From the NCBI RefSeq assembly GCF_944380985.1, contig NZ_CALWJJ010000007.1, positions 1 through 64,000 on the forward strand: a stretch of 64,000 nt of DNA. Direction: 5' to 3'. Shown piece after piece: positions 1-7,824 of this stretch; within the stretch, counting starts at the first letter, position 1; every line of letters starts with the position of its first letter. A program made the translations under genes and the position numbers. The DNA comes from an uncultured Agathobaculum sp. (GTDB taxonomy: Bacteria; Bacillota; Clostridia; Oscillospirales; Butyricicoccaceae). Under the pieces are notes generated by a model that saw only the letters and a list, made by a program, of their open reading frames with translations, was not told the origin of the DNA and did no database searches.

Positions 1-62
1 TCAAGAGCAGTATGGACGGGCAAAAAAGCCTGTATTCATGCGGGTTTTCGCCGTTTCGAGCG

Positions 63-1607
63 TCATTCCCACTCAATTGTCGCAGGTGGCTTGGACGTAA
101 TGTCATACACGATACGATTGATATGTGCCACCTCATTAATAATGCGCACCGAGATGCGATCCAGCACGTCATACGGGATGCGCGCCCAATCGGCAGTCAT
201 AAAATCCGTTGTTGTCACTGAACGCAGCGCAAGCGTATAATCATAGGTACGGCCATCCCCCATCACACCGACTGATCGCATATTGGTCAGCACAGCAAAA
301 TACTGATTCATCGTATGTTCAAGACCAGCCTTTGCGATTTCATCCCGGAAAATGAAATCCGCTTCACGCAGAATATCCAGCTTTTCCTTGGTAATATCGC
401 CGATCACACGGATCGCAAGGCCAGGTCCCGGAAATGGTTGACGCATAACCAGATACTCCGGTAGTCCAAGCTCACGTCCAAGCTGACGCACCTCGTCCTT
501 AAACAGCAGCCGCAGCGGCTCTATAATTTCCTTGAAGTCGACAAAATCCGGTAGACCGCCAACATTGTGGTGGCTCTTGATAACTGCAGCGTCGCCAGCG
601 CCAGACTCAATCACATCAGGATAGATGGTGCCCTGTACCAAATAATCCACCTTTCCGATCTTCTTGCCTTCTTCCTCGAAAACGCGGATAAACTCCTCAC
701 CGATAATCTTGCGTTTGGTCTCCGGATCGGAAATACCGGTGAGCTTTCCAAGAAAACGCGTCTCTGCATCGACGCGAATAAAGTTAATTTCCCACTTGGC
801 AAACGCGGCTTCGACCTCGTCTCCTTCATCCTTACGCATCAGGCCGTGGTCGACGAACACGCAGGTCAGCTGGTTGCCCACCGCTTCGGCCAGCAGCGCC
901 GCCGCAACCGATGAATCTACACCGCCGGACAGAGCAAGCAGCACTTTTCCGTCACCTACCTTGCTGCGTATGGCGGCAATCGAAGTTTTTTTATAATCCT
1001 CCATCGTCCAGTCGCCCTTGGCACCGCATACCTCATATAAAAAATTGCGAAGCATAAGCGTGCCATTCTCGGTGTGATTTACCTCTGGATGGTACTGCAC
1101 ACCGTAAAACCCGCGCGCTTCATCCGCAATCGCCGCAGTCGGACACATTTCGGTATGTGCAACAAGCGAAAACCCCTCCGGCACCTTTGCCATATAATCG
1201 CCATGGCTCATCCAGGAGATGCCCTGCGCTGGCAGCCCCTTAAACAACTTACAGCCCGTGTTATAAAAGGTCTCGGTCTTTCCGTATTCGCGTGCGGTAT
1301 CTGCCTGCGCCGCAGTTACCTCGCCGCCCAGCGTATATGCCATCAGCTGACAGCCATAACAAATGCCCAGCACCGGTATGCCCAGTTCAAACAGTTTGGG
1401 ATCGCACTTAGGTGACCTTGCATCATATACGCTGTTTGGTCCACCGGTGAAAATAATACCGATGGGCTGCATTGCACGAATCTCGTCAATCGGTGTGTGG
1501 TAAGGCTTTACCTCACAATATACATTATGCTCGCGCACGCGGCGCGCGATCAGCTGATTATACTGCCCGCCGAAGTCCAGTACCAAAACAAGCTGATGAT
1601 TATCCAT
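63..1607 (-). CDS. guaA: GMP synthase (glutamine-hydrolysing)
   Basis: This enzyme converts XMP to GMP with ATP and glutamine, the last step of guanine nucleotide synthesis, in the cytoplasm. The N-terminal class I amidotransferase domain carries GICYGCQ with catalytic Cys83, and a YHPEV motif holds the triad His and Glu. The ATP pyrophosphatase P-loop reads LSGGVDSS. The C-terminal dimerisation domain ends in KPPATIEWE, as is usual for GuaA. I chose the ATG at 1607 (MDNHQ) because AAAGGAGAT at 1612-1620 precedes it; this gives 514 residues, normal for the family. The 62 bases downstream hold no confident terminator. Confidence 0.98.
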   Translation of the reverse strand: MDNHQLVLVLDFGGQYNQLIARRVREHNVYCEVKPYHTPIDEIRAMQPIGIIFTGGPNSVYDARSPKCDPKLFELGIPVLGICYGCQLMAYTLGGEVTAAQADTAREYGKTETFYNTGCKLFKGLPAQGISWMSHGDYMAKVPEGFSLVAHTEMCPTAAIADEARGFYGVQYHPEVNHTENGTLMLRNFLYEVCGAKGDWTMEDYKKTSIAAIRSKVGDGKVLLALSGGVDSSVAAALLAEAVGNQLTCVFVDHGLMRKDEGDEVEAAFAKWEINFIRVDAETRFLGKLTGISDPETKRKIIGEEFIRVFEEEGKKIGKVDYLVQGTIYPDVIESGAGDAAVIKSHHNVGGLPDFVDFKEIIEPLRLLFKDEVRQLGRELGLPEYLVMRQPFPGPGLAIRVIGDITKEKLDILREADFIFRDEIAKAGLEHTMNQYFAVLTNMRSVGVMGDGRTYDYTLALRSVTTTDFMTADWARIPYDVLDRISVRIINEVAHINRIVYDITSKPPATIEWE

Positions 1608-1645
1608 GGTGATCTCCTTTCCATATCCCATACTATCCAAGTTTA

Positions 1646-1674
1646 ATTATGCCACATTGTGCCGTTTTCGGCAA
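1646..1674 (-). promoter_or_regulatory. sigma-A promoter of guaA
   Basis: On the minus strand TTGCCG (1674-1669) is followed after 17 bases by CATAAT (1651-1646), with an extended TGG before the -10. The predicted leader is only about 32 bases, too short for a purine riboswitch. The -35 lies in the inverted repeat TGCCG-AAAA-CGGCA (1660-1673), a possible operator. Confidence 0.65.
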
Positions 1675-1710
1675 GTATTTTCCATCGTTTCCTCTTTTGC
1701 GCTGGCATTC

Positions 1711-1734
1711 ATACAAAAATCCATATTTTTGTAT
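1711..1734. repeat. perfect 10-bp inverted repeat between divergent guaA and SLH gene
   Basis: ATACAAAAAT at 1711-1720 and ATTTTTGTAT at 1725-1734 form a perfect dyad with a 4-base loop. It overlaps a candidate -35 (TTGTAT, 17 bases before TACAAA) for the rightward SLH gene. It could be a regulator site; a terminator is unlikely because both flanking genes read away from it. Confidence 0.45.
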
Positions 1735-1796
1735 AAATCCGCCTTTTTCGGTACAAACTGCAAAATACAGAATCTTTCCGAAAGGGTGATTGCATC

Positions 1797-2738
1797 ATGA
1801 AGGACAAAAAACTGCTTGCCGCATTGATTCTGATTCCAGCAACGCTGCTGCTCATGGGTGCGGCGGTAGCTACCAGTATGCCTACTGCGGGGGCGACCGA
1901 CGGTGTTCCGACCGCACAATCAGCCGAGGCACAGACCTGCGTCAACATTCCTATTGAGGTTGAGCTGCATGCCGCCGACCCTGATGACGACATCGTTTTA
2001 TACCAACTGACCGAACAGCCACAACTTGGCACGGCACAGATCGAGGGTTCCATTCTCACCTATGAACCCGGCGCTAAAGCAGGCACAGACCGGTTTTCCT
2101 TTACCGTAGTCGATGCGGACGGGCAAACCGCTACGCCCGCACAAATTACAATTAAAGTGGACAAAAACCGTGCTGGTCTAACCTATGCGGACATGGATGG
2201 CAATCCGTCTCATTATGCTGCTTTGTGCTTAGCCGAGCAAGGGATCATGACGGGTGAGAGCATCGGCGGCGTTTACTTTTTCCGTCCCGCACAAGCGGTG
2301 ACGCGAAGCGAATTTATTGCCATGGCTGCGGCAGCAGCCGAGCTGCCCATCGAACCGACATCTCGCACCGACTTTGCTGATGACAGCGGCCAGTCGCTCT
2401 GGGCCAAGCCATTCATCAGCACGGCGGCGGCCAACGGAATCGTTTCGGGTTATCCGACGGCAAGCGGCTTGTCCGAGATTCGTGGACAAAATCCAATCAC
2501 ACTCGCTGAGGCCAGCGTAATTATCAACAATCTGCTCGGCAGCGCGCTCGATGACACCCAGTATGCGCTTGCAGCCGAGCATGATGCTGATCCAGACTGG
2601 GCGCAGGCCGCTGTTGGAAGCCTTGCGCGGCTCGACGTCCTCTCCCCTCTCGCCGCCATGCAGCAGCATGATGAGCCGGTTACGCGTCAAACCGCATGCG
2701 AGATACTCTACCGCGCTATGCAGATTTTGCGGTCATAA
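1797..2738 (+). CDS. secreted SLH-domain protein with cadherin/Ig-like domain
   Basis: This 313-residue protein begins with a basic N-terminus and a hydrophobic segment (about residues 6-28), which I read as a signal peptide. Residues about 45-115 have the cadherin-like pattern of acidic DPDDD turns, a YEPG strand and an F-x-F-T-V-x-DADG strand. From about 123 onward there are S-layer homology units with DMDGNPSHYAA and ADDSGQSLWAKPFI. SLH domains usually bind secondary wall polymers, so surface attachment is likely. It stands alone, divergent from guaA, with GAAAGGGTGATT before the ATG. The ligand or partner is unknown. Confidence 0.8.
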   Translation: MKDKKLLAALILIPATLLLMGAAVATSMPTAGATDGVPTAQSAEAQTCVNIPIEVELHAADPDDDIVLYQLTEQPQLGTAQIEGSILTYEPGAKAGTDRFSFTVVDADGQTATPAQITIKVDKNRAGLTYADMDGNPSHYAALCLAEQGIMTGESIGGVYFFRPAQAVTRSEFIAMAAAAAELPIEPTSRTDFADDSGQSLWAKPFISTAAANGIVSGYPTASGLSEIRGQNPITLAEASVIINNLLGSALDDTQYALAAEHDADPDWAQAAVGSLARLDVLSPLAAMQQHDEPVTRQTACEILYRAMQILRS

Positions 2739-2804
2739 ACTGTGCCTATTCCTCCCCATCTTCCAAATAGCATTCTTTTTCGTCACACGGCTTGCGGGTT
2801 TGCG

Positions 2805-2833
2805 TTGCATTTGTCCGGCAGGCCATGTATAAT
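2805..2833 (+). promoter_or_regulatory. sigma-A promoter of bcp
   Basis: TTGCAT (2805-2810), a 17-base spacer and a perfect TATAAT (2828-2833) lie 35 bases before the bcp start. GGAGGA at 2855-2860 is the ribosome binding site. Confidence 0.75.
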
Positions 2834-2868
2834 AAAACCAAAACAAAAACCAATGGAGGAAATATGCT

Positions 2869-3333
2869 ATGTTGGAAGTTGGAGCAAAAGCACCGGCATT
2901 TACTCTGCCGGATAAAGACGACAACCCGGTCTCTCTGTCGGATTTTGCCGGCAAAAAGATTGTACTCTATTTTTACCCTAAGGATAACACGCCGGGCTGT
3001 ACACGCCAGGCCTGTGCCTTCGCCTCATCCTATGCTGATTTTCAGGCAAAGAATGTTGTTGTAATCGGCGTGAGCAAAGATTCCGTAGCCTCACACCAGC
3101 GTTTTGCTGAAAAGTATGAACTGCCCTTTATCTTGCTCTCCGACCCGGAGCTTGCTGCCATTCAGGCCTATGGCGTCTGGCAGGAGAAAAAGCTGTACGG
3201 CAAGGCCGGCATGGGTGTGGTGCGCACGACCTTTATCATTGACGAGATGGGCAATATTGAAAAAATCATGCCCAAGGTAAAGCCGGATACCAATGCTGCG
3301 GACATCCTTGCATACCTCAAGGACCGCGCATAA
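2869..3333 (+). CDS. bcp: thioredoxin-dependent thiol peroxidase (peroxiredoxin, Bcp/PrxQ type)
   Basis: This cytoplasmic peroxidase reduces hydroperoxides with electrons from thioredoxin. The 154 residues match the family length. The peroxidatic cysteine is in TPGCTRQAC: Cys44 with a resolving Cys49 five residues later, the atypical 2-Cys PrxQ arrangement. FYPKDNTPGC and the later RTTFIID are family hallmarks. It is monocistronic, with its own promoter and a terminator just after the stop. The gene converges on the next one with only one base between stop codons. Confidence 0.95.
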   Translation: MLEVGAKAPAFTLPDKDDNPVSLSDFAGKKIVLYFYPKDNTPGCTRQACAFASSYADFQAKNVVVIGVSKDSVASHQRFAEKYELPFILLSDPELAAIQAYGVWQEKKLYGKAGMGVVRTTFIIDEMGNIEKIMPKVKPDTNAADILAYLKDRA

Positions 3334-3334
3334 C

Positions 3335-3901
3335 TCAATCTACGCTAGATGCAGCCTCTGCGGCTGCATCATTTTTTGTCCAGCGCAGCACCGCGTAGCC
3401 GCTTTCCACCGTGCAGAGCACGAATGCTGGCGCAAGTGCAAATGGCTTATCAGGCGAAAAGCAGCAGCGCAGCACGATTGTATCCCCCGCCGCTTCAGCT
3501 TGCACCTCGCTGTTTGCAAGCAGCGCGTCGAGCACAGCGTCGCCTGTTTGCGGACCGTCCAGCGCAGGGTTTAATCGCCGGTTTTCCGACGGTTCTCCCG
3601 GCAGTAACACACCTTTCTCTTCCGGATAAACAGCAAGGTAAAAATGCTCCGGCGGTGTTTTGAGATACCCGGCTACGCGCAACGTCTCGCGGGAAAGATG
3701 TCGCTCCAGCCACAGCCGTCCATCGACCGGCTCGGGCAGCCCAATTCGCAGCGTATGCGCGCCTCTGCCGGCATAACAGCGCAGTATGTCACTGCCGCTG
3801 TTCGGGATCGCACAGTCGAGCGTCACGCGCGCACCAAATGCATCTGTCGTCCACTGAAGAGTGCCGACCGGCTGGTCCTGATAGAATACCTCAGTCTGCA
3901 C
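3335..3901 (-). CDS. conserved-looking hypothetical protein, 188 residues
   Basis: I do not recognise the family. The protein has no signal peptide or membrane segment. It is rich in beta-type stretches and contains several Trp and Cys residues (CCFSPDKPF, LRWTK near the C-terminus). The frame also offers an ATG at 3907, but GGGAGG would then sit one base from it. The GTG at 3901 lies seven bases after GGGAGG and is the better start. The last codons overlap the bcp terminator hairpin, and the gene begins a few bases after the mazF terminator. Its reality rests on the good ribosome binding site and the filled gap. Confidence 0.7.
   Translation of the reverse strand: MQTEVFYQDQPVGTLQWTTDAFGARVTLDCAIPNSGSDILRCYAGRGAHTLRIGLPEPVDGRLWLERHLSRETLRVAGYLKTPPEHFYLAVYPEEKGVLLPGEPSENRRLNPALDGPQTGDAVLDALLANSEVQAEAAGDTIVLRCCFSPDKPFALAPAFVLCTVESGYAVLRWTKNDAAAEAASSVD
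3348..3376 (+). terminator. rho-independent terminator of bcp
   Basis: GATGCAGCC (3348-3356) pairs with GGCTGCATC (3362-3370) and is followed by ATTTTTT. It lies inside the 3-prime end of the converging 188-residue gene, so its sequence also encodes an Ala-rich tail. Confidence 0.85.
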
Positions 3902-3916
3902 GTCCATTCCTCCCAC

Positions 3917-3951
3917 ACAAAAGCGCGTATTCTGATAACAGAATACGCGCT
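3917..3951 (-). terminator. rho-independent terminator of mazF
   Basis: A perfect 13-bp stem (3922-3934 with 3939-3951, loop ATAA) is followed on the minus strand by CTTTTGTG. The U-rich tail touches the ribosome binding site of the next gene. Confidence 0.8.
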
Positions 3952-3972
3952 CTCACATGGTAATATGACCGC

Positions 3973-4335
3973 TCAGCCCTGTACAGATCCAAGGCCAAAG
4001 CTTACTGCCAGAGCCTCGTCTACATGGCGCATTGCGTTTTCATCAAGCGAGCCCATTTTTTCCCGCAGGCGGCGCTTATCCAGCGTGCGGATCTGCTCGG
4101 TCAGGATGATAGAATCCTTCGTCAGGCCGTAATTTGGCGCGCCGAGCGAAATGTGCGTCGGCATTTTAGCCTTGTTGACCTGGGATGTAATGGCGGCGGC
4201 GATAACAGTCGGGCTATACCGGTTTCCGACGTTATTTTGTACGATCAGCACCGGGCGTATGCCCCCCTGTTCGCTGCCAACCACCGGACTGAGATCGGCA
4301 TAGTAAATGTCTCCCCGTTTGATGCTGGTATCCAC
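3973..4335 (-). CDS. mazF: MazF/EndoA family mRNA interferase (type II toxin)
   Basis: EndoA-type toxins cleave mRNA at short specific sites in the cytoplasm. The 120 residues start [19 protein letters not shown] and keep the active-site Arg27 ([11 protein letters not shown]) and Thr50 (AAITSQ) of the Bacillus EndoA type. The start is GTG, with CGGAGTG upstream. In Bacilli the order is ydcC-alr-endoAI-endoA. Here the lipoprotein and alr precede it, but a strong terminator replaces the antitoxin gene. No ribbon-helix-helix ORF is visible between 4336 and 4491, so the antitoxin is elsewhere, lost, or of another kind. Confidence 0.93.
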   Translation of the reverse strand: MDTSIKRGDIYYADLSPVVGSEQGGIRPVLIVQNNVGNRYSPTVIAAAITSQVNKAKMPTHISLGAPNYGLTKDSIILTEQIRTLDKRRLREKMGSLDENAMRHVDEALAVSFGLGSVQG

Positions 4336-4360
4336 GTTGGTTCACACTCCGTTGCATAGA

Positions 4361-4379
4361 TTTGCGGTTTGTCCGCAAA
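4361..4379. repeat. inverted repeat upstream of mazF (operator candidate)
   Basis: TTTGCGG (4361-4367) and CCGCAAA (4373-4379) form a perfect 7-bp dyad with a 5-base loop. It ends 26 bases before the mazF start codon, where an autoregulatory toxin-antitoxin operator could lie. I found no clear -10/-35 pair here. Confidence 0.4.
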
Positions 4380-4420
4380 CCTATTTTCCCCATGCGTGCG
4401 TAAAATATAACTGCGGCGAA

Positions 4421-4479
4421 AAAAATCTGCCGGCACAGGGATGCAGGGGGAATCTCCCCCGCTTCATCCTATGCCGGCA
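4421..4479 (-). terminator. strong rho-independent terminator of the nnrD-alr operon
   Basis: A long interrupted stem has TGCCGGCA at both ends (4428-4435 and 4472-4479) and GGGGGA/TCCCCC near the loop. On the minus strand it is followed by GATTTTTTT. It separates mazF transcription from alr. Confidence 0.9.
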
Positions 4480-4491
4480 ACGGAGCCGTTG

Positions 4492-5613
4492 TCATCCAAT
4501 GTAAAACCGTGGCACCCGGCTGCTGACAGCACAAACCACCTCATATGAAATTGTACCCGCCGCACGCGCTACATCCTCTGCTGTCCAGCCCGCAGGACCG
4601 AATACGGTCGCCACATCGCCGCGGTGCACTGCTGCACCTTCCGGCAAGCCCACCATACACATATCCATACATACCCGCCCGAGAACTGGAACCGTATGCC
4701 CGGCAAGCACCATCTGCGCACGCCCCGAGCCTGTGCGCAGGTAACCATCCGCGTAGCCGATGGCGACAACCGCTATGCGGGTTGGTGCCTCGGTCTCGTA
4801 TGTTCGACCGTAGCTGACCGTGGTATGTGCCGGTATCTCCCGTACCTGTACCACACGGGCCTTGACTGTCATTGCCGGACGCAGATCAAGCAAGGGCGGC
4901 GCCGAGTCGTCCGGTCGATAGCCGTACAATATGATACCCGCTCGGGTCATCGTACAGTGCATGCTTTCATAAAACTGGATACCGCCGCTGTTTGCACAGT
5001 GTCGCAGAGTAAGATTTAGCCCCGCTTGATGCAGCGAATTGCACACGGCGGCAAAACGGGCATATTGCATTTCGGTATATTCCCTGCCCGCCGGCACGTC
5101 AGATATGGCAAAGTGGGTGAAAATACCCTCCGAGCAAAGCCCCGGCAGCGCAGCGCAGTCGAGAATATCCCGCACGGTCTGTTCATGCTGCCAGGCGGCA
5201 AAACCGAGTCGCGTCATGCCGGTGTCTACCTTGTAGTGCACAGTAATCTGCTCACCGGTGCGCACCGCTGCTGCCGAAAGCAGCCGCGCGGTTTCCCGGT
5301 CATACACCGAGGCGGTGATATGCTGCCGCGCGACCGTCTCCATATCCGCTTCGTCGACATAACCGAGCAGCAAGATCGGCTTTGTGATACCGCTATCCCG
5401 CAGCTCGATCGCTTCCGGCACGGTCGCTACCGCAAAATACGGCGCGCCGATCGCCTGCAAGCGCGCAGCCACTGGCGCTGCACCATGTCCGTATGCATCC
5501 GCCTTGACCACACACAGTACAGGCGCCCTGGACTGCGTGCAGATCACACGGTAGTTATGCTCGATCGCATCGAGATCGATCTCCGCCCAGATGCGATGCT
5601 TATTCGATTCCAT
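4492..5613 (-). CDS. alr: alanine racemase
   Basis: This PLP enzyme makes D-alanine for peptidoglycan. The 373 residues are the usual length. PLP-binding Lys37 lies in VVKADAYGHGA, and the second catalytic residue is the Tyr in VSYGRTYETE. The C-terminal domain has AIGYADGY and GRVCMDMCM. Alr is third in the operon nnrD-lipoprotein-alr, 16 bases after the lipoprotein stop, and ends at a strong terminator. Confidence 0.97.
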   Translation of the reverse strand: MESNKHRIWAEIDLDAIEHNYRVICTQSRAPVLCVVKADAYGHGAAPVAARLQAIGAPYFAVATVPEAIELRDSGITKPILLLGYVDEADMETVARQHITASVYDRETARLLSAAAVRTGEQITVHYKVDTGMTRLGFAAWQHEQTVRDILDCAALPGLCSEGIFTHFAISDVPAGREYTEMQYARFAAVCNSLHQAGLNLTLRHCANSGGIQFYESMHCTMTRAGIILYGYRPDDSAPPLLDLRPAMTVKARVVQVREIPAHTTVSYGRTYETEAPTRIAVVAIGYADGYLRTGSGRAQMVLAGHTVPVLGRVCMDMCMVGLPEGAAVHRGDVATVFGPAGWTAEDVARAAGTISYEVVCAVSSRVPRFYIG

Positions 5614-5629
5614 TTCTTCATCCCCAGTG

Positions 5630-6208
5630 TTATGTTTCTGTATACGCCGTCACCGTTATCGCAAGCACGCGGGTTCCGTCCGCAAAAAGCTCGGCATAGG
5701 CTGGCTGCAACGTTCCATCGGCCAGCCACACCTGCTTGGCCACTGCGCCGTCCTCATCCTCGCTTTCATATCGCAGCACAACAAAGTCCACTCCTGAGGC
5801 GCTTTCCGTCCAAATCTGTGCAGGTTCTGCCGTGCGCAAATCATTGAGTAGGCAGAACAGACCATCTGCCGGAGTAAGTCCGGTTCGCTGCGGCATGGCA
5901 TCATCAAGCGACAGGCCGTCATATTGCAGTGTAAACTGCACGTTTTCCGATCCTGCAATCGTGCCGCCGATGCCGGCAAGTGATTCGGGCGCCGTGATAG
6001 TGAAGCTGTCGTTTCCCTCTCGGCTGTATGCGTAGTCCATCTGATAAGTCACAACTGACTCGCCCAGGTCGCTCAGGATCTCAACTTGCGCGTTAAAATC
6101 TGACAGCGCGTCAAAATGAGCGCGCACCTGCTCCCCGTCCATCTCTGTGCCGGCGCAGCCGGACAAAAGCGCTGCCGTCAATAGCGCCAAAGCCAGTACC
6201 CTTTTCAG
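5630..6208 (-). CDS. lipoprotein with LolA/YdcC-like character
   Basis: Reading from CTG at 6208, the N-terminus is KRVLALALLTAALLSGCAG: a basic residue pair, a hydrophobic core and a lipobox whose Cys would be lipidated by Lgt. GGGAG lies seven bases upstream of that CTG. The next in-frame start, TTG at 6190, loses the basic residues and has no good binding site. The mature part has the alternating strands of the LolA/LppX fold (SVVTYQMDYAYSREG, VDFVVLRYES). Its place just before alr matches ydcC of Bacilli. Its function is unknown; lipid or wall-polymer handling is inference. Confidence 0.78.
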   Translation of the reverse strand: MKRVLALALLTAALLSGCAGTEMDGEQVRAHFDALSDFNAQVEILSDLGESVVTYQMDYAYSREGNDSFTITAPESLAGIGGTIAGSENVQFTLQYDGLSLDDAMPQRTGLTPADGLFCLLNDLRTAEPAQIWTESASGVDFVVLRYESEDEDGAVAKQVWLADGTLQPAYAELFADGTRVLAITVTAYTET

Positions 6209-6209
6209 G

Positions 6210-7076
6210 TTACCACTCCCTTGTATTATATCGTTTGAGCAGCGTTGGCAGCAAGCGCAGCATGTCGCTCGGCGTCATGCCATATTCACTCAGCGCATTG
6301 GCCGCCAGATCGCCCGCACGGCCATGCAACCACGTGGCAGCGCAGGCAGCTTGCACCGCAGGTATGCCCTGCCCGCACAGCGAGGTCAGCATACCTGCAA
6401 GCATATCCCCGCTTCCGCCCTTTGCCATGCCCGGATTACCGGAGTGATTGCGAAAAATCGCCCCGTCCGGCGCGGCGACCAATGTGTGATGACCCTTAAA
6501 AAGTACAATACAGTTGTACTTGCGTGCAAACAGCGTCAGTTCGCCCGCGTTTGCCTGTTCTATGCCAGACAAACGCGCAAACTCACGCGCATGCGGTGTC
6601 AGCACAACTGGCTTTGCCGCTTGCTGTAATATATCCTTATGCGCTGAGACAGCATTTATGCCGTCTGCATCAAGGATAATCTGGCACCCCGCTTTTTCAA
6701 TCAGGCTGATGATGAGCTCTGCAACTGCATATGTGCGGCCAAGGCCGCAGCCAATCAATACGGCGTCCGCCCGCTCGATCATCGCGAGCAGCACAGGAAG
6801 CGCTTCGGAAGAGATTAAACCATCCGCACCGCATGGCACAGGGCGTACTACCGGTTCGTTGAGCTTGGTTGCAAGTACTGGCCACGCCTTTTCAGGCGTC
6901 GCAAGCGTAACAACACCGCTGCCCATGCGCACTGCACCCATCGCAGCAAAATATGCAGCGCCTATGTACCCAACAGAGCCACATACACAGACAATACGGC
7001 CAAAGGTGTTTTTATCCGCCTCCGGATCGCGCCGTGGCATAATTTCATCTATAAATTTCTGATTGATCTCTGTCAT
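6210..7076 (-). CDS. nnrD: ADP-dependent NAD(P)H-hydrate dehydratase (stand-alone NnrD domain)
   Basis: This enzyme repairs damaged NAD(P)HX by ADP-dependent dehydration. The 288 residues cover only the ribokinase-like YjeF C-terminal domain, with GSVGYIGA near the start, an ILDADG strand and the active-site GMAKGGSGDMLAGM. The NnrE epimerase half is absent. It is the first gene of the operon with the lipoprotein and alr, one base before the lipoprotein CTG. The promoter upstream is clear. Confidence 0.93.
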   Translation of the reverse strand: MTEINQKFIDEIMPRRDPEADKNTFGRIVCVCGSVGYIGAAYFAAMGAVRMGSGVVTLATPEKAWPVLATKLNEPVVRPVPCGADGLISSEALPVLLAMIERADAVLIGCGLGRTYAVAELIISLIEKAGCQIILDADGINAVSAHKDILQQAAKPVVLTPHAREFARLSGIEQANAGELTLFARKYNCIVLFKGHHTLVAAPDGAIFRNHSGNPGMAKGGSGDMLAGMLTSLCGQGIPAVQAACAATWLHGRAGDLAANALSEYGMTPSDMLRLLPTLLKRYNTREW

Positions 7077-7109
7077 AGGATCACCGTCCAGTCCGTATAT
7101 ATTTTATTC

Positions 7110-7138
7110 AGCATAGCATTTTTGCTCTCCGCCGTCAA
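7110..7138 (-). promoter_or_regulatory. sigma-A promoter of the nnrD-lipoprotein-alr operon
   Basis: TTGACG (7138-7133), a 17-base spacer and TATGCT (7115-7110) on the minus strand, about 34 bases before the nnrD ATG. Confidence 0.7.
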
Positions 7139-7204
7139 TACTTGCAGGGTTTTGGTGTCCGACAGCTCGCCTCCTGAATACGCTGAAATGAGGAGGTGAT
7201 TTTT

Positions 7205-7780
7205 TTGCCCATCCGAATATTCATTGACCCGGGGCACAACCCCACCGGCAACCCTAACACCGGCGCGGAAGGCAACGGACTGCGCGAACAGGATGTCAAC
7301 TTCACGGTCAGCGTCTACCTTGCCGACCTGCTGCGTGCAGACGGACGGTTTTCCGTGCGACTAAGCCGCAATACTCCCACTGAAAGCCTTGGTACAAGCA
7401 ACGCTACCAGTCTGGCGACGCGTGTTAATATGGCAAACAGCTGGCCTGCCGATTATTTTATCAGCATCCACTGCAACTCCAACGTCAACCCTGCAATAAA
7501 CGGCAGCGAGGTATATGTATATCAACAGAACACCCAAGCCTATTGGCTTGCCCAGCATGTACTAAACGGCATTGTCGAGCGTGTTGGCACAAAGGACAAT
7601 GGTGTGCGGCTCAATCCCAGCCTATATGTACTGCGCCGAACGAGCATGCCCGCGATACTGGTAGAACTTGCTTATCTGAGCAACACCGCTGACGCGCAAA
7701 AGCTGCGCGATGACCCTTATGGTTTTGCCCAGGGCATCTATAATGGCATGCTGAGCTACTTCGGCCTCAGCCCCGTATAA
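7205..7780 (+). CDS. N-acetylmuramoyl-L-alanine amidase (Amidase_3)
   Basis: Zinc amidases of this family cut the bond between MurNAc and the stem peptide. The zinc ligands are visible: His in FIDPGHNP, Glu in GAEGNGLRE and His in FISIHCNSN, with the catalytic Glu in VELAYLSN. AGGAGGTGA at 7191-7199 fits a TTG start at 7205. An in-frame GTG at 7196 lies inside that ribosome binding site and is unlikely. From TTG there are 191 residues and no signal peptide, membrane segment or wall-binding domain. It either acts inside the cell (for example in a mother cell), leaves by lysis, or is exported by an unseen route. Confidence 0.9.
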   Translation: MPIRIFIDPGHNPTGNPNTGAEGNGLREQDVNFTVSVYLADLLRADGRFSVRLSRNTPTESLGTSNATSLATRVNMANSWPADYFISIHCNSNVNPAINGSEVYVYQQNTQAYWLAQHVLNGIVERVGTKDNGVRLNPSLYVLRRTSMPAILVELAYLSNTADAQKLRDDPYGFAQGIYNGMLSYFGLSPV

Positions 7781-7784
7781 CGAG

Positions 7785-7813
7785 AAGGTCTTGCCCCTTG
7801 GCAAGACCTTTTT
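7785..7813 (+). terminator. rho-independent terminator of the amidase gene
   Basis: AAGGTCTTGCC (7785-7795) pairs perfectly with GGCAAGACCTT (7800-7810), followed by TTT. It lies between converging genes. Confidence 0.8.
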
Positions 7814-7824
7814 CTGCATACTTA

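Noticed and set aside
1-62. Terminator after guaA
   Set aside because: A GGCGAAAA/TTTTTTGCC pairing is possible on the minus strand, but it has a bulge and uses the U-run in the stem, so I did not call it.
1608-1660. Purine riboswitch before guaA
   Set aside because: The predicted leader from the promoter is only about 32 bases and lacks the aptamer motifs.
4245-4436. 63-codon frame upstream of mazF as an antitoxin
   Set aside because: It overlaps the mazF start out of frame, has no ribbon-helix-helix pattern and no ribosome binding site.
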